From NCBI RefSeq assembly GCF_003568845.1, contig NZ_CP030126.1, forward strand, positions 1,267,001 to 1,331,000: a DNA stretch of 64,000 bases, read 5' to 3'. The DNA is from Indioceanicola profundi (lineage in GTDB: Bacteria > Pseudomonadota > Alphaproteobacteria > Azospirillales > Azospirillaceae). Shown piece after piece: positions 15,934 through 24,762 of this stretch (the first letter of the stretch is position 1; every line of letters starts with the position of its first letter). The notes below the pieces were generated by a model, which worked only from the letters and a program-made list of their open reading frames with translations, did not search any database and was not told the origin of the DNA. Made by a program: the position numbers and the translations under genes.

Positions 15934-16362
15934 ATGACCCTCACCAACGCTCGTATCGAAACCTCTCGTTCCGAGTCCCCCTTCCGGTCCCGTTGGAGTT
16001 TCCATGGCTACGCCATCATATCGGCGTTGCTCGGGCTGGATCTGATCCTCTTTGGCGGTTGGATCGCGGATCGGGCGATCTCCTCCCAGGTTCTCGCCAC
16101 CACCATGGATTTCGGCCTCTATGCCCGCGCCCTCGGCGTTGGGTGCGTCGCCTTTGGCGGATTGATAATCATCTCGGCGGGCCGCGGCACGCAATGGGCG
16201 GCGTTCGCGCCCGTCATGGCCGGTACAGCCGGCGCGGTCAGCGTGATGGGAGCGTTGGCCGGGCTGTCGGTGCTGACGGGCTTCGGGATCGGGCTTCTAC
16301 TGGCGGCCGCCAGCCTCGATTTCCTGTTCATGGTGCTGATGCGCCGGGCGCTGGCCGGCTGA
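15934..16362 (+). CDS. Small integral membrane protein (142 aa)
   Basis: A 142-residue protein with four predicted hydrophobic segments, approximately residues 24-44, 60-82, 88-112 and 115-135. Small residues dominate (GVGCVAFGGLIII, MAGTAGAVSVMGALAG). GATGGAG precedes the ATG. I recognise no family; the topology resembles small DoxX-like or DUF membrane proteins. It is divergent from an MmyB-type regulator with an operator-like dyad between, so that regulator probably controls it. Confidence 0.72.
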   Translation: MTLTNARIETSRSESPFRSRWSFHGYAIISALLGLDLILFGGWIADRAISSQVLATTMDFGLYARALGVGCVAFGGLIIISAGRGTQWAAFAPVMAGTAGAVSVMGALAGLSVLTGFGIGLLLAAASLDFLFMVLMRRALAG

Positions 16363-16435
16363 TGGTGCGGTAACCCCATGCAACGGTGGAACGGCCGGGG
16401 CAGGCCGGGGTAGGGTGGAGACCGATCCCGTTCCG

Positions 16436-19400
16436 ATGTCAGGCCATTGCCCCGTGACCGATCCCGGCTTCATCCACCTGCGCGTCCATTCCGCCTACTC
16501 GCTCTCCGAGGGGGCGATCAAGGTCAAGGAGCTGGTCAAGCTCTGCCAGAAGAACGGCATGCCGGCCGTCGCGGTGACCGATACCGGCAACCTGTTCGGC
16601 AGCCTGGAATTCTCCATGGCCGCCTCCGACGCCGGCATCCAGCCCATCATCGGGTGCCAGATGTGGGTGACGCCCTTCGGGCCGGTGAAGAAGCTGCGCG
16701 GTGCGGCCGCGGGGCCGGGGGCTGACCAGCTCGTCCTGATCGTACAGAGCGAGCAGGGCTACCGGAACCTGATGAAGCTGGTCTCCAAGGCGTTCCTGGA
16801 GACGGAGCCCGGCCTGCTGCCGCAGATCTCCGTGGACGACCTGCGGGGTCTGACCGACGGGCTGATCTGCCTGACCGGCGGCATCCATGGCGGCATCGGC
16901 CGGCTGCTGCTGGACGGGCAGAAGCCGCATGCGGTGGAGCTGCTGGACCTGCTGAAGGGCCTGTTCCCGGGGCGGCTCTATGTTGAGCTGATGCGCCATA
17001 TGGAGGGGCAGATCGGGCAGGCGGAGGACCGGATCGAGGCCGACCTGATCGACCTCGCCTATACGCATGACATTCCGCTGGTCGCGACCAACGACGTCTA
17101 TTTCTCGACGGAGGAGATGTATCCCGCCCATGACGCGCTGCTCTGCATCGCGGAGGGCGCCTATGTCATGCAGGAGGACCGGCGGCGTGTGACTCCGCAT
17201 CACCGGTTCAAGTCCGCGGCCGAGATGCGCGAGCTGTTCGCCGATCTGCCGGAGGCGGTGGACAACACCGTCGTGATCGCCCGCCGCTGCGCCTACATGC
17301 CCAAGAAGGTGAACCCCATCCTTCCGCCGTTCCCCTGCGAGGGCGGTCGGACGGAGGAGGAGGAGCTGCGCGCCCAGGCACATGAAGGACTTACGACACG
17401 TCTTGAACGTTACGTCTTCACCAGCGGCATGGCCGAGGATGAGAAGGCGGCGACCGAGGCGGAGTACCGGAAGCGGCTGGAGTTCGAGCTGGACGTCATC
17501 GTGAAGATGAAGTTCCCCGGCTACTTCCTGATCGTGTCGGACTTCATCAAATGGGCGAAGAACCACGACATCCCCGTCGGGCCCGGCCGTGGTTCGGGTG
17601 CGGGCAGCCTCGTGGCCTGGTCGCTGTTCATTACCGACCTGGATCCAATACGTTACGGTCTGCTGTTCGAGCGCTTCCTGAACCCAGAACGCGTCTCCAT
17701 GCCGGACTTCGACGTGGATTTCTGCCAGGACCGGCGCGAGGAGGTTATCAGGTACGTCCAGGACAAGTACGGCTACGACAAGGTCGCACAGATCATCACC
17801 TTCGGTAAGCTGCAGGCCCGCGCCGTGGTGCGCGACGTCGGCCGCGTGCTCCAGATGCCTTACGGGCAGGTTGATAAGATCTGCAAGATGATCCCGAACA
17901 ATCCGGCCAACCCGGTCACCCTGGAACAGGCGATCGAGGGTGAGCCGCTGTTGCAGGACATGGAGAAGTCGGACGAGACCGTGGGCCGTCTGCTGGGCAT
18001 CGCCCGGCGGCTGGAAGGGCTGTACCGCCACGCCTCCACCCACGCGGCCGGCGTCGTGATCGGCGACCGCCCGCTGGACGAGCTGGTGCCCCTCTACCGC
18101 GATCCGCGCTCGGACATGCCGGTCACCCAGTTGAACATGAAGTATGTGGAGCTGGCCGGGCTGGTGAAGTTCGACTTCCTGGGCCTGAAGACCCTGACCG
18201 TACTGCAAAAGGCGGTCGAGCTGGTGGCGGACCACGGGCCGAAGCTGGACCTGCTGAACCTGCCTATGGAGGATGAGAGGTCCTACGGGCTGCTGGGGCG
18301 GGCCGAGAGTTCCGGCGTGTTCCAGTTGGAATCCAGCGGCATGCGCGACGTTCTTCGCCGCATGAAGCCCAACCGGATCGAGGACATCATCGCACTGGTC
18401 TCCCTGTACCGGCCGGGCCCGATGGACAACATCCCGAAATACATCAAGGTGAAGTTCGGGGAGGAGAAGCCGGATTACATGCATCCGGCGCTGGAACCGA
18501 TCCTGAAGGAGACCTTCGGGATCATGGTCTACCAGGAGCAGGTCATGCAGATCGCCCAGGTGCTGGCCGGCTACAGCCTCGGCGGCGCCGACCTGCTGCG
18601 CCGCGCCATGGGCAAGAAGATCAAGGAGGAGATGGAGAAGGAGCGGGCCAAGTTCATCAAGGGCGCCAAGGAGATCATGGGCGTCGATGAGGAGCAGTCC
18701 GGCCTGATCTTCGACCAGGTGAACAAGTTCGCCGGTTACGGCTTCAACAAGTCCCACGCCGCCGCCTACGCCCTGGTCGCCTACCAGACCGCCTATATGA
18801 AGGCGAACTACCCGGTCGAGTTCATGGCGGCGATCATGACGCTCGACCTCGGCAACACGGACAAGCTGAACCAGTTCAGGCAGGAGCTGGTTCGTTTGAA
18901 GATCAAGCTCTTGCCGCCCGACATCAACAAGTCGGGCGAGATCTTCACGGTGGAGACGCTGCCCGATGGGGAGCGTTGCGTGCGCTACGCGCTGGCGGCC
19001 GTGAAGGGCGTCGGTCTGCCCGCCATGCAGTCGGTCGTGGCGGAGCGGCGGAAGAACGGACCGTTCAAGGACATCTTCGATCTGGCCCGCAGGGTGGATA
19101 CCCAGGCGCTGAACAAGCGCATGATGGAAAAGCTGGTCTGCGCCGGCGCGTTCGATTCCATGAACCGGAACCGCCAGCAGCTCTTCGCCGGGTTGGAGAC
19201 CATCATGCGCTATGCGCAGTCGGTGGCGGCGGAGAAGGAAAGCGGCATGGGCAGCCTGTTCGGCGGTGCGCCGGGCGAAGGGCTGAAGGCGCCGGACCTG
19301 CCGAAGCTGTCCGACTGGGACAGCCTGGAGCGGCTGCGCCACGAGTTCGAGGCCATCGGCTTCTACCTCTCCGCCCACCCGCTGGACGGATTCGCCGCCG

Positions 19401-19948
19401 CCCTGAACCGGCTGAAGGTGGCGCGCTATGCCGACCTGCCGAAACTGGTGCGTGAAGGCAAGCCGACGCGCCAGCGCATGGCCGGGATCGTGGTGGCGAA
19501 ACAGGAGCGCACGGCCAAGAGCGGCAACCGATTCGCCTTCATCTCCCTGTCCGACAGCTCCGGCGTGTACGAGGTGACCCTGTTCTCGGAGGCGTTGGCG
19601 CCCGCCCGCGAGCTGCTGGAGCCCGGCAGGGCCGTGGTCCTCTATGTGGACATCCAGCAGAACGGGGAGGAGTTGCGCCTGACCGGCAACGGGATCATGG
19701 CGCTGGAGGAGGAAGTCGCGAAGACCGCCGCCGGGCTGAAGGTGGTGCTGCGCGATCCCGAGCCGGTGGGCAACCTGCAATCCACCCTGGCCCGGCTGGC
19801 TCCCGGGCGCGGCAAGGTCACCATCACGGTGGAGATGGACCCTTTGCAGGAGGTGGAGATCACTCTGCCCAAAGCGTACCAGATCACCACGGCCGGTCGC
19901 GCCGCCATCAAGGCGATTCCGGGCGTGGTGGACGTGGTCGATCTCTGA
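16436..19948 (+). CDS. dnaE: DNA polymerase III subunit alpha
   Basis: A 1170-residue replicative polymerase, the usual DnaE1 length. The PHP domain is N-terminal (HLRVHSAYSLSEG). Its metal motif is weakened: the active-family TDHGN reads TDTGN (Thr50), so intrinsic proofreading is unlikely and a DnaQ-type exonuclease is presumably needed. The palm has GRGSGAGS near residue 384 and the catalytic aspartates in MPDFDVDFC near 424-426. An internal clamp-binding-like GMGSLF lies near 938. OB-fold and C-terminal regions follow. GTG starts at 16415 and 16454 are alternatives to the ATG at 16436. It converges on the chorismate-lyase-like gene. Confidence 0.96.
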   Translation: MSGHCPVTDPGFIHLRVHSAYSLSEGAIKVKELVKLCQKNGMPAVAVTDTGNLFGSLEFSMAASDAGIQPIIGCQMWVTPFGPVKKLRGAAAGPGADQLVLIVQSEQGYRNLMKLVSKAFLETEPGLLPQISVDDLRGLTDGLICLTGGIHGGIGRLLLDGQKPHAVELLDLLKGLFPGRLYVELMRHMEGQIGQAEDRIEADLIDLAYTHDIPLVATNDVYFSTEEMYPAHDALLCIAEGAYVMQEDRRRVTPHHRFKSAAEMRELFADLPEAVDNTVVIARRCAYMPKKVNPILPPFPCEGGRTEEEELRAQAHEGLTTRLERYVFTSGMAEDEKAATEAEYRKRLEFELDVIVKMKFPGYFLIVSDFIKWAKNHDIPVGPGRGSGAGSLVAWSLFITDLDPIRYGLLFERFLNPERVSMPDFDVDFCQDRREEVIRYVQDKYGYDKVAQIITFGKLQARAVVRDVGRVLQMPYGQVDKICKMIPNNPANPVTLEQAIEGEPLLQDMEKSDETVGRLLGIARRLEGLYRHASTHAAGVVIGDRPLDELVPLYRDPRSDMPVTQLNMKYVELAGLVKFDFLGLKTLTVLQKAVELVADHGPKLDLLNLPMEDERSYGLLGRAESSGVFQLESSGMRDVLRRMKPNRIEDIIALVSLYRPGPMDNIPKYIKVKFGEEKPDYMHPALEPILKETFGIMVYQEQVMQIAQVLAGYSLGGADLLRRAMGKKIKEEMEKERAKFIKGAKEIMGVDEEQSGLIFDQVNKFAGYGFNKSHAAAYALVAYQTAYMKANYPVEFMAAIMTLDLGNTDKLNQFRQELVRLKIKLLPPDINKSGEIFTVETLPDGERCVRYALAAVKGVGLPAMQSVVAERRKNGPFKDIFDLARRVDTQALNKRMMEKLVCAGAFDSMNRNRQQLFAGLETIMRYAQSVAAEKESGMGSLFGGAPGEGLKAPDLPKLSDWDSLERLRHEFEAIGFYLSAHPLDGFAAALNRLKVARYADLPKLVREGKPTRQRMAGIVVAKQERTAKSGNRFAFISLSDSSGVYEVTLFSEALAPARELLEPGRAVVLYVDIQQNGEELRLTGNGIMALEEEVAKTAAGLKVVLRDPEPVGNLQSTLARLAPGRGKVTITVEMDPLQEVEITLPKAYQITTAGRAAIKAIPGVVDVVDL

Positions 19949-19967
19949 GGAGCGGCGGCGGAGGCAC

Positions 19968-20522
19968 TCAGATGGCTGGACCGCTCAGGATCTCCACCGC
20001 CTCCGCCAGCACCCGGCCGCCGGAGTCGGTCAGGCGGGTCTCACGCCCATAGAGGATGCTGCCGGGTGGGACCTGGAGCGCTTCCGCGAGGTCCCGATCG
20101 GCGGCCACCTGGAAAAATCGGAAAGGCCGGCTGCGGAATCGGATGCCGGCAGCCGCCAGTACGGCGCCGAAGGGCTGCCGCCCGGCGATCACCTGCTCCG
20201 CCACGGATGGGGGCAGGGCGTCCAGGCGAATGTCGATGAACCCCGCTTCCGACGGTAGCCCGCGGCGGATGCCGGCCAGGACCACTTCCCGTCGCAGTCG
20301 GCCGTCACGCAGGTCCGTACGGCGGACGGCGAGCCCCATCGGCTCTCCCCAGAACCGCTCCAGCGCCGCGGTCATGCCGCCGTCCTGGCCCAACACGCCG
20401 CGCAGGCCGTCCGGCACCTCCGCCAGCGCGACCGTTCCCATCTCCAGGGGCGGGAGTCCGGCCAGGACGCGGAAGGCGGTCAGAAGACCGGTGGAACTGA
20501 AGGGGGCTGTGTCTGTCTGCAT
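19968..20522 (-). CDS. Chorismate-lyase/UTRA-fold hypothetical protein
   Basis: A 184-residue soluble protein. The pattern resembles the chorismate lyase/UTRA fold: [17 protein letters not shown], a basic strand [47 protein letters not shown], and a C-terminal [21 protein letters not shown]. UbiC makes 4-hydroxybenzoate from chorismate for ubiquinone; UTRA domains bind ligands in GntR regulators. No DNA-binding domain is present. The fold assignment is from pattern only and no ubiquinone gene is adjacent. The ATG at 20522 is chosen because the upstream extension is unlike a protein and enters the rpsB promoter region. Confidence 0.6.
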   Translation of the reverse strand: MQTDTAPFSSTGLLTAFRVLAGLPPLEMGTVALAEVPDGLRGVLGQDGGMTAALERFWGEPMGLAVRRTDLRDGRLRREVVLAGIRRGLPSEAGFIDIRLDALPPSVAEQVIAGRQPFGAVLAAAGIRFRSRPFRFFQVAADRDLAEALQVPPGSILYGRETRLTDSGGRVLAEAVEILSGPAI

Positions 20523-20634
20523 CGGACCGGCAAGGGGCAGCGGCGGGCCGGACCATAATGGCGGCGGTTGCCCCTGCCAAGTGCGGCCGATCGCCAACGG
20601 GACGCGGGACGCCGCAGCCATGCAGGTGCCGGGC

Positions 20635-20663
20635 TTGCAATGGTGAAATGGCCGGAGTATGTA
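20635..20663 (+). promoter_or_regulatory. Candidate rpsB promoter
   Basis: TTGCAA and TATGTA are separated by 17 bases, about 150 bases upstream of the rpsB ATG. The -35 is a fair match and the -10 is poor. It is the best sigma-70-like pair I could find in the leader region. Confidence 0.3.
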
Positions 20664-20698
20664 ACCGCCGTCGTCAATCCCACACGCGGGCTTGCGGT

Positions 20699-20757
20699 GC
20701 GCTGTCGCATTTTTGCAGCGCCCCCATCCGGTGTTCCGAGGAACCTCCCGCAAGGGA
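20699..20757 (+). promoter_or_regulatory. Structured rpsB mRNA leader
   Basis: Three consecutive inverted repeats occur here: GCGCTG-N11-CAGCGC (20699-20721), GTTC-CGAG-GAAC (20733-20744) and TCCC-GCAA-GGGA (20746-20757), the last with a GNRA-type loop. Ribosomal protein S2 represses its own mRNA in other bacteria, so a protein-binding leader is plausible. Confidence 0.35.
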
Positions 20758-20809
20758 AAGCCCAAGGAACAACGCCCGCGGAGGATCAACCGGAAAAGGA
20801 CAGTTTTCC

Positions 20810-21601
20810 ATGGCTATGCCTACCTTTACCATGCGCCAGCTTCTCGAAGCTGGCGTGCACTTCGGTCACCACACCCGCCGCTGGAACCCGAAGATGGCTC
20901 CGTACATCTTCGGCGTGCGCAACGGCGTGCACATCATCGACCTGGAGCAGACCGTTCCGATGCTGTACCGCGCCATGCAGGCGGTGCGGGACGTGACCGC
21001 CGGCGGCGGCCGCGTTCTGTTCGTCGGCACCAAGCGGGCCGCGCAGGAGAAGGTGGCCGAGGCCTCCAAGCGCTCCGGCCAGTACTATGTGAACCATCGC
21101 TGGCTCGGCGGCATGCTGACCAACTGGAAGACCATCTCCCAGTCGATCCGCCGCCTGAAGGAGATGGACGAGCAGCTGGCCGCCGGCGAGCAGTCGGGCC
21201 GCACCAAGAAGGAGCTGCTCAACATGACCCGCGACCGCGATAAGCTGGAGCGGGCCCTGGGCGGTATCCGTGACATGGGCGGCCTGCCGGACCTGCTGTT
21301 CATCATCGACACCAACAAGGAGTCGCTGGCCATTCAGGAAGCCAATAAGCTTGGCATCCCGGTCGTGGCCGTGGTTGACAGCAACAGCAACCCGGACGGC
21401 GTGACCTTCCCGATCCCGGGCAACGACGACGCCCTGCGCGCCATCGACACCTACTGCGATCTGATCGCCGGCGCCGTCCTGGACGGCCTGCAGGCCGAGA
21501 TGAGCGCGGCCGGCATCGATATCGGCGCTTCCGAGGAGGCCCCGGCCGAGGACCTGCCGGAAGGTGACGAGGCCGCGACCACGGCCGAGGCGCAGGCTTA
21601 A
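20810..21601 (+). CDS. rpsB: 30S ribosomal protein S2
   Basis: A 263-residue protein starting [20 protein letters not shown], the standard S2 opening. Other S2 hallmarks follow: [49 protein letters not shown] and ADVV-like [11 protein letters not shown]. The C-terminal tail is Glu/Ala-rich ([20 protein letters not shown]), as in many alphaproteobacteria. S2 joins the head/body junction of the 30S subunit late in assembly. AAAAGGA lies nine bases before the ATG. It is followed by tsf across a hairpin, the conserved rpsB-tsf order. Upstream structured RNA may mediate autoregulation. Confidence 0.98.
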   Translation: MAMPTFTMRQLLEAGVHFGHHTRRWNPKMAPYIFGVRNGVHIIDLEQTVPMLYRAMQAVRDVTAGGGRVLFVGTKRAAQEKVAEASKRSGQYYVNHRWLGGMLTNWKTISQSIRRLKEMDEQLAAGEQSGRTKKELLNMTRDRDKLERALGGIRDMGGLPDLLFIIDTNKESLAIQEANKLGIPVVAVVDSNSNPDGVTFPIPGNDDALRAIDTYCDLIAGAVLDGLQAEMSAAGIDIGASEEAPAEDLPEGDEAATTAEAQA

Positions 21602-21613
21602 TTTCGTGTGTGC

Positions 21614-21652
21614 ACGGCCGGCCCGTTCCCGCCGCGGGAGCAGGCCGGCCGT
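21614..21652 (+). terminator. rpsB-tsf intercistronic hairpin
   Basis: Outer arms ACGGCCGGCC and GGCCGGCCGT form a perfect 10-bp stem. An inner TCCCG-CCG-CGGGA stem of 5 bp sits inside it. No run of T follows, so this is more likely a partial attenuator or processing site than a full stop. Confidence 0.55.
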
Positions 21653-21706
21653 CATGCTGTTTGGAATCAGGTTCCATCCGGGACCAATCAGGCAAGAGAG
21701 GCGAAT

Positions 21707-22630
21707 ATGGCGGAGATCACTGCCGCGCTCGTGAAGGAGCTGCGCGAGAAGACCGGCGCCGGCATGATGGACTGCAAGAAGGCGCTGTCCGAGACCGACG
21801 GTGACCTGGAAGGCGCGGTTGACTGGCTGCGCAAGAAGGGCCTTGCCGCTGCCGCCAAGAAGGCCGGCCGCGTCGCCGCCGAAGGTCTGGTTGGCGTCGC
21901 CACCAACGGCACCGTGGGCGCTGCCGTCGAGGTGAATGCCGAGACCGACTTCGTCGCGCGCAACGAGACCTTCCAGGGCTATGTCTCCAACGTCACCGAG
22001 CTGGCGCTCGGCACCGACGGCGACATCGAGGCGCTGAAGACCGTCGCCTATCCGGGCACCGGCCGCACGGTTGCCGAAGAGCTGACCCATATGGTCGCCA
22101 CCGTCGGCGAGAACATGAACCTGCGTCGCTCGACCAAGCTGAGCGTCAGCCAGGGCGTGGTCGCCAGCTATGTCCACAGCGCCCTGTCTGCCGGCCTCGG
22201 CAAGATCGGCGTGCTCGTGGCTCTCGAGTCCGCCGGCGATACGGCGAAGCTCGAGGCGCTCGGCAAGCAGATCGCCATGCACATCGCCGCCGCCCGTCCG
22301 GAGGCGCTGGACACCGCCGACGTGTCCACCGAATCCCTGGACCGGGAGCGCAACGTCCTCTCCGAGCAGGCCCGCGCCAGCGGCAAGCCGGAAGAGATCA
22401 TCGCGAAGATGGTCGAAGGGCGCATCCGGAAGTATTATGAGGAAGTCGTCCTGCTGGAGCAGGTCTTCGTCATCGATGGCGAGACCAAGATCCGGAAGGT
22501 CGTCGAGAACGCCGCCAAGGATGTCGGCGCTCCGGTCAAGCTGACGGGCTTCGTCCGCTATGCCCTGGGCGAGGGCATCGAGAAGGAAGCTTCCGACTTC
22601 GCGGCCGAAGTGGCCTCGATGGCCCGCTGA
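21707..22630 (+). CDS. tsf: Elongation factor Ts
   Basis: A 307-residue protein. The N-terminal UBA-like module reads [27 protein letters not shown], and the core has the [11 protein letters not shown] motif that contacts EF-Tu. The C-terminal end ([21 protein letters not shown]) is also standard. EF-Ts exchanges GDP for GTP on EF-Tu in the cytoplasm. GGCAAGAGAGG precedes the ATG at 21707. It lies between two GC-rich hairpins, one before and one after, that probably tune its output relative to rpsB and pyrH. Confidence 0.98.
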   Translation: MAEITAALVKELREKTGAGMMDCKKALSETDGDLEGAVDWLRKKGLAAAAKKAGRVAAEGLVGVATNGTVGAAVEVNAETDFVARNETFQGYVSNVTELALGTDGDIEALKTVAYPGTGRTVAEELTHMVATVGENMNLRRSTKLSVSQGVVASYVHSALSAGLGKIGVLVALESAGDTAKLEALGKQIAMHIAAARPEALDTADVSTESLDRERNVLSEQARASGKPEEIIAKMVEGRIRKYYEEVVLLEQVFVIDGETKIRKVVENAAKDVGAPVKLTGFVRYALGEGIEKEASDFAAEVASMAR

Positions 22631-22644
22631 GGCCATTGTCTTCC

Positions 22645-22668
22645 AGGGCCGCCGGTTCCGGCGGCCCT
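22645..22668 (+). terminator. tsf-pyrH intercistronic hairpin
   Basis: AGGGCCGCCGG-TT-CCGGCGGCCCT is a perfect 11-bp inverted repeat, starting 15 bases after the tsf stop. The innermost pairs must open to form a loop. There is no strong U-tract, so partial termination or mRNA protection is likely. Confidence 0.55.
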
Positions 22669-22709
22669 GTCCAGTCCTGGATTGTCCCCAGACGAAAGGA
22701 TCAAGCCCC

Positions 22710-23429
22710 GTGACCGCCCAGTACAAACGCGTCCTGCTCAAGATTTCGGGCGAAGCGCTGATGGGGGATCGGGATTACGGGCTTGATCCCGTAATCGTCG
22801 ACCGGGTAGCGGGCGAGGTCCGCTCCGTGGTCAAGATGGGCGTCGAGGTCTGTCTGGTGATCGGCGGCGGAAACATCTTCAGGGGTGTGTCCGGCGCCGC
22901 CACCGGCATGGAACGGGCGACCGCCGACTATATGGGCATGCTGGCGACGGTGATGAACGCGCTGGCCATGCAGAATGCCCTGGAGAAGCAGGGCGTGCAG
23001 ACGCGGGTTCAGTCCGCCATCCCGATGGCCAGCGTCTGCGAGCCCTATATCCGCCGTCGCGCCGTCCGCCACATGGAAAAGGGGCGGGTGGTGATTTTCG
23101 CGGCCGGAACGGGCAATCCGTTCTTCACCACCGACACCGCCGCCGCGCTGCGCGCCTCAGAGATGGGCTGCGACGCCCTGCTGAAGGCGACGAAGGTGGA
23201 TGGCGTCTATACCGCCGACCCAAAGAAGGTGCCTGACGCGGTCAGATACGACCGTTTGAGTTATCTTCAGGTCCTGTCGCAGGACTTGCAGGTCATGGAT
23301 GCTTCCGCCATCTCTTTGGCGCGGGAAAGCAAGATCCCGATCCTCGTCTTCTCGATCTTCACCGACGGCGCGTTTGCCGAGGTGATGGCGGGTCGGGGCA
23401 AATACACCATAATAACCGAAGAGGATTAA
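22710..23429 (+). CDS. pyrH: UMP kinase
   Basis: A 239-residue bacterial-type UMP kinase of the amino acid kinase fold. The GTG start gives [19 protein letters not shown]. The phosphate-binding GGGNIFRG, the [18 protein letters not shown] helix and [12 protein letters not shown] are present. The enzyme phosphorylates UMP to UDP in pyrimidine synthesis and is a hexamer controlled by GTP and UTP. A GAAAGGA ribosome binding site precedes the start. One base separates its stop from the frr GTG start, so the pair is coupled. Confidence 0.97.
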   Translation: MTAQYKRVLLKISGEALMGDRDYGLDPVIVDRVAGEVRSVVKMGVEVCLVIGGGNIFRGVSGAATGMERATADYMGMLATVMNALAMQNALEKQGVQTRVQSAIPMASVCEPYIRRRAVRHMEKGRVVIFAAGTGNPFFTTDTAAALRASEMGCDALLKATKVDGVYTADPKKVPDAVRYDRLSYLQVLSQDLQVMDASAISLARESKIPILVFSIFTDGAFAEVMAGRGKYTIITEED

Positions 23430-23430
23430 G

Positions 23431-23988
23431 GTGGCTGAGCCCGACATCAAGGACATCGAGCGCCGTATGGACGGCGCGGTCGAAACGCTGCGCAAGGAAT
23501 ATGGCGGTCTTCGGACCGGCCGCGCTTCCGCCAGTCTGCTGGACCCGGTGACCGTCGAGGCCTATGGCAGCGCCATGCCGCTGAACCAGGTCGCCAACGT
23601 TTCCGTTCCGGAACCGCGCCTGATCACCGTGTCGGTCTGGGACCGCAGCATGGTCAAGGCTGTGGAAAAGGCCATTCGTGACGCCGGTCTCGGGCTGAAT
23701 CCGCAGTCCGACGGACAGACCATCCGCGTTCCGATTCCCGAGTTGAACCAGGAGCGTCGCCAGGAACTGGCGAAAGTCGCCGCCAAGTATGCGGAGCAGG
23801 CCCGTGTCGCAGTGCGCAATGTGCGCCGCGATGGCATGGACACGCTGAAGAAGATGCTGAAGGACGGCGACCTGTCCGAGGACGAGCAGAAGGTCTGGGC
23901 CGACCGGGTCCAGGCCATCACCGATGCCCACATCAAGAAGATCGATGAGGCGTTGGCGACAAAGGAAAAGGAAATCATGCAGGTCTGA
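23431..23988 (+). CDS. frr: Ribosome recycling factor
   Basis: A 185-residue protein of standard RRF length. It has the two-domain pattern: [24 protein letters not shown], the hinge near [13 protein letters not shown], and the C-terminal long helices with [19 protein letters not shown]. With EF-G it splits post-termination ribosomes. The start is GTG, directly after the pyrH stop. The downstream uppS gene begins 36 bases later on the same strand. Confidence 0.97.
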   Translation: MAEPDIKDIERRMDGAVETLRKEYGGLRTGRASASLLDPVTVEAYGSAMPLNQVANVSVPEPRLITVSVWDRSMVKAVEKAIRDAGLGLNPQSDGQTIRVPIPELNQERRQELAKVAAKYAEQARVAVRNVRRDGMDTLKKMLKDGDLSEDEQKVWADRVQAITDAHIKKIDEALATKEKEIMQV

Positions 23989-24024
23989 TCCTGCTGCCGT
24001 CCCGCTTTGAGGACCCAATTGCCC

Positions 24025-24762
24025 ATGCACGGCTCTCCAGACCTTTCCGGCGGCAGGATGCCCCAGCACGTTGCCATCATCATGGATGGCAACGGACGAT
24101 GGGCCAAGACGCGCGGGCTGCCCCGCACCGCCGGTCACCGGAAGGGCGTGGAGGCGGTGCGCAACATCGTCAAGGCCGCCGGTGACATCGGCATCCGGTA
24201 TCTGACACTGTTCAGCTTCTCGTCCGAAAACTGGCAGCGGCCGGCGGATGAGGTTGGCGATCTGATGCAGTTGCTGCGCTTTTATCTGCGCGGCGAAATC
24301 GCCACCCTTCACAAGAATGGCGTTCGTATCCGGGTCATCGGCGATCGCTCGCGATTGGCGCCCGATATCATCTCGCTGATCGAGAATGCCGAGTCGTTGA
24401 CGTCTGGCAACACAGTTCTGACGCTGGTTATCGCGCTGAGCTATGGCGCCCGGCAGGAAATCGCCGTGGCTGCGCGCCGGTTGGCAGAAGCGGCGGTCAA
24501 AGGCCTTGTCGATCCCGCGCAGATCGACGAAGCCATGCTGTCCGGAGCGCTTTTCACGGCGGACATACCCGATCCGGACCTGCTGATCCGGACCAGCGGT
24601 GAGAAGCGCATAAGCAATTTCCTGCTCTGGCAAATCGCCTATGCGGAGTTCGTATTCGTCGATACTCTCTGGCCGGATTTCACAAGGCGCGATCTGGAAG
24701 ATGCCATCCAAGAATTCTGCCGGCGCGAACGCCGGTTCGGGGCATCCGTCGGCACCCGTTGA
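24025..24762 (+). CDS. uppS: Undecaprenyl diphosphate synthase
   Basis: A 245-residue cis-prenyltransferase. The diphosphate-binding motif HVAIIMDGNGRWAK has the catalytic Asp21, and the C-terminal RTSGEKRISNFLLWQ and YAEFVF motifs are conserved. It condenses farnesyl diphosphate with eight isopentenyl diphosphates to make the C55 carrier lipid for peptidoglycan and O-antigen. The ATG at 24025 is taken as start. A TTG six bases upstream has better spacing to GAGGA and is a real alternative. The cdsA frame begins inside its 3' end. Confidence 0.96.
   Translation: MHGSPDLSGGRMPQHVAIIMDGNGRWAKTRGLPRTAGHRKGVEAVRNIVKAAGDIGIRYLTLFSFSSENWQRPADEVGDLMQLLRFYLRGEIATLHKNGVRIRVIGDRSRLAPDIISLIENAESLTSGNTVLTLVIALSYGARQEIAVAARRLAEAAVKGLVDPAQIDEAMLSGALFTADIPDPDLLIRTSGEKRISNFLLWQIAYAEFVFVDTLWPDFTRRDLEDAIQEFCRRERRFGASVGTR

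Noticed and set aside
16439-19780. A 1113-codon open frame antisense to dnaE
   Set aside because: It mirrors the dnaE codon phase, a known artefact of GC-rich coding DNA. The protein is low-complexity in His, Gln, Leu and Val, with no domain.
20786-22741. A 651-codon frame antisense to rpsB and tsf
   Set aside because: It is a shadow of two certain genes, and its product is His/Gly/Leu-rich with no recognisable domain.
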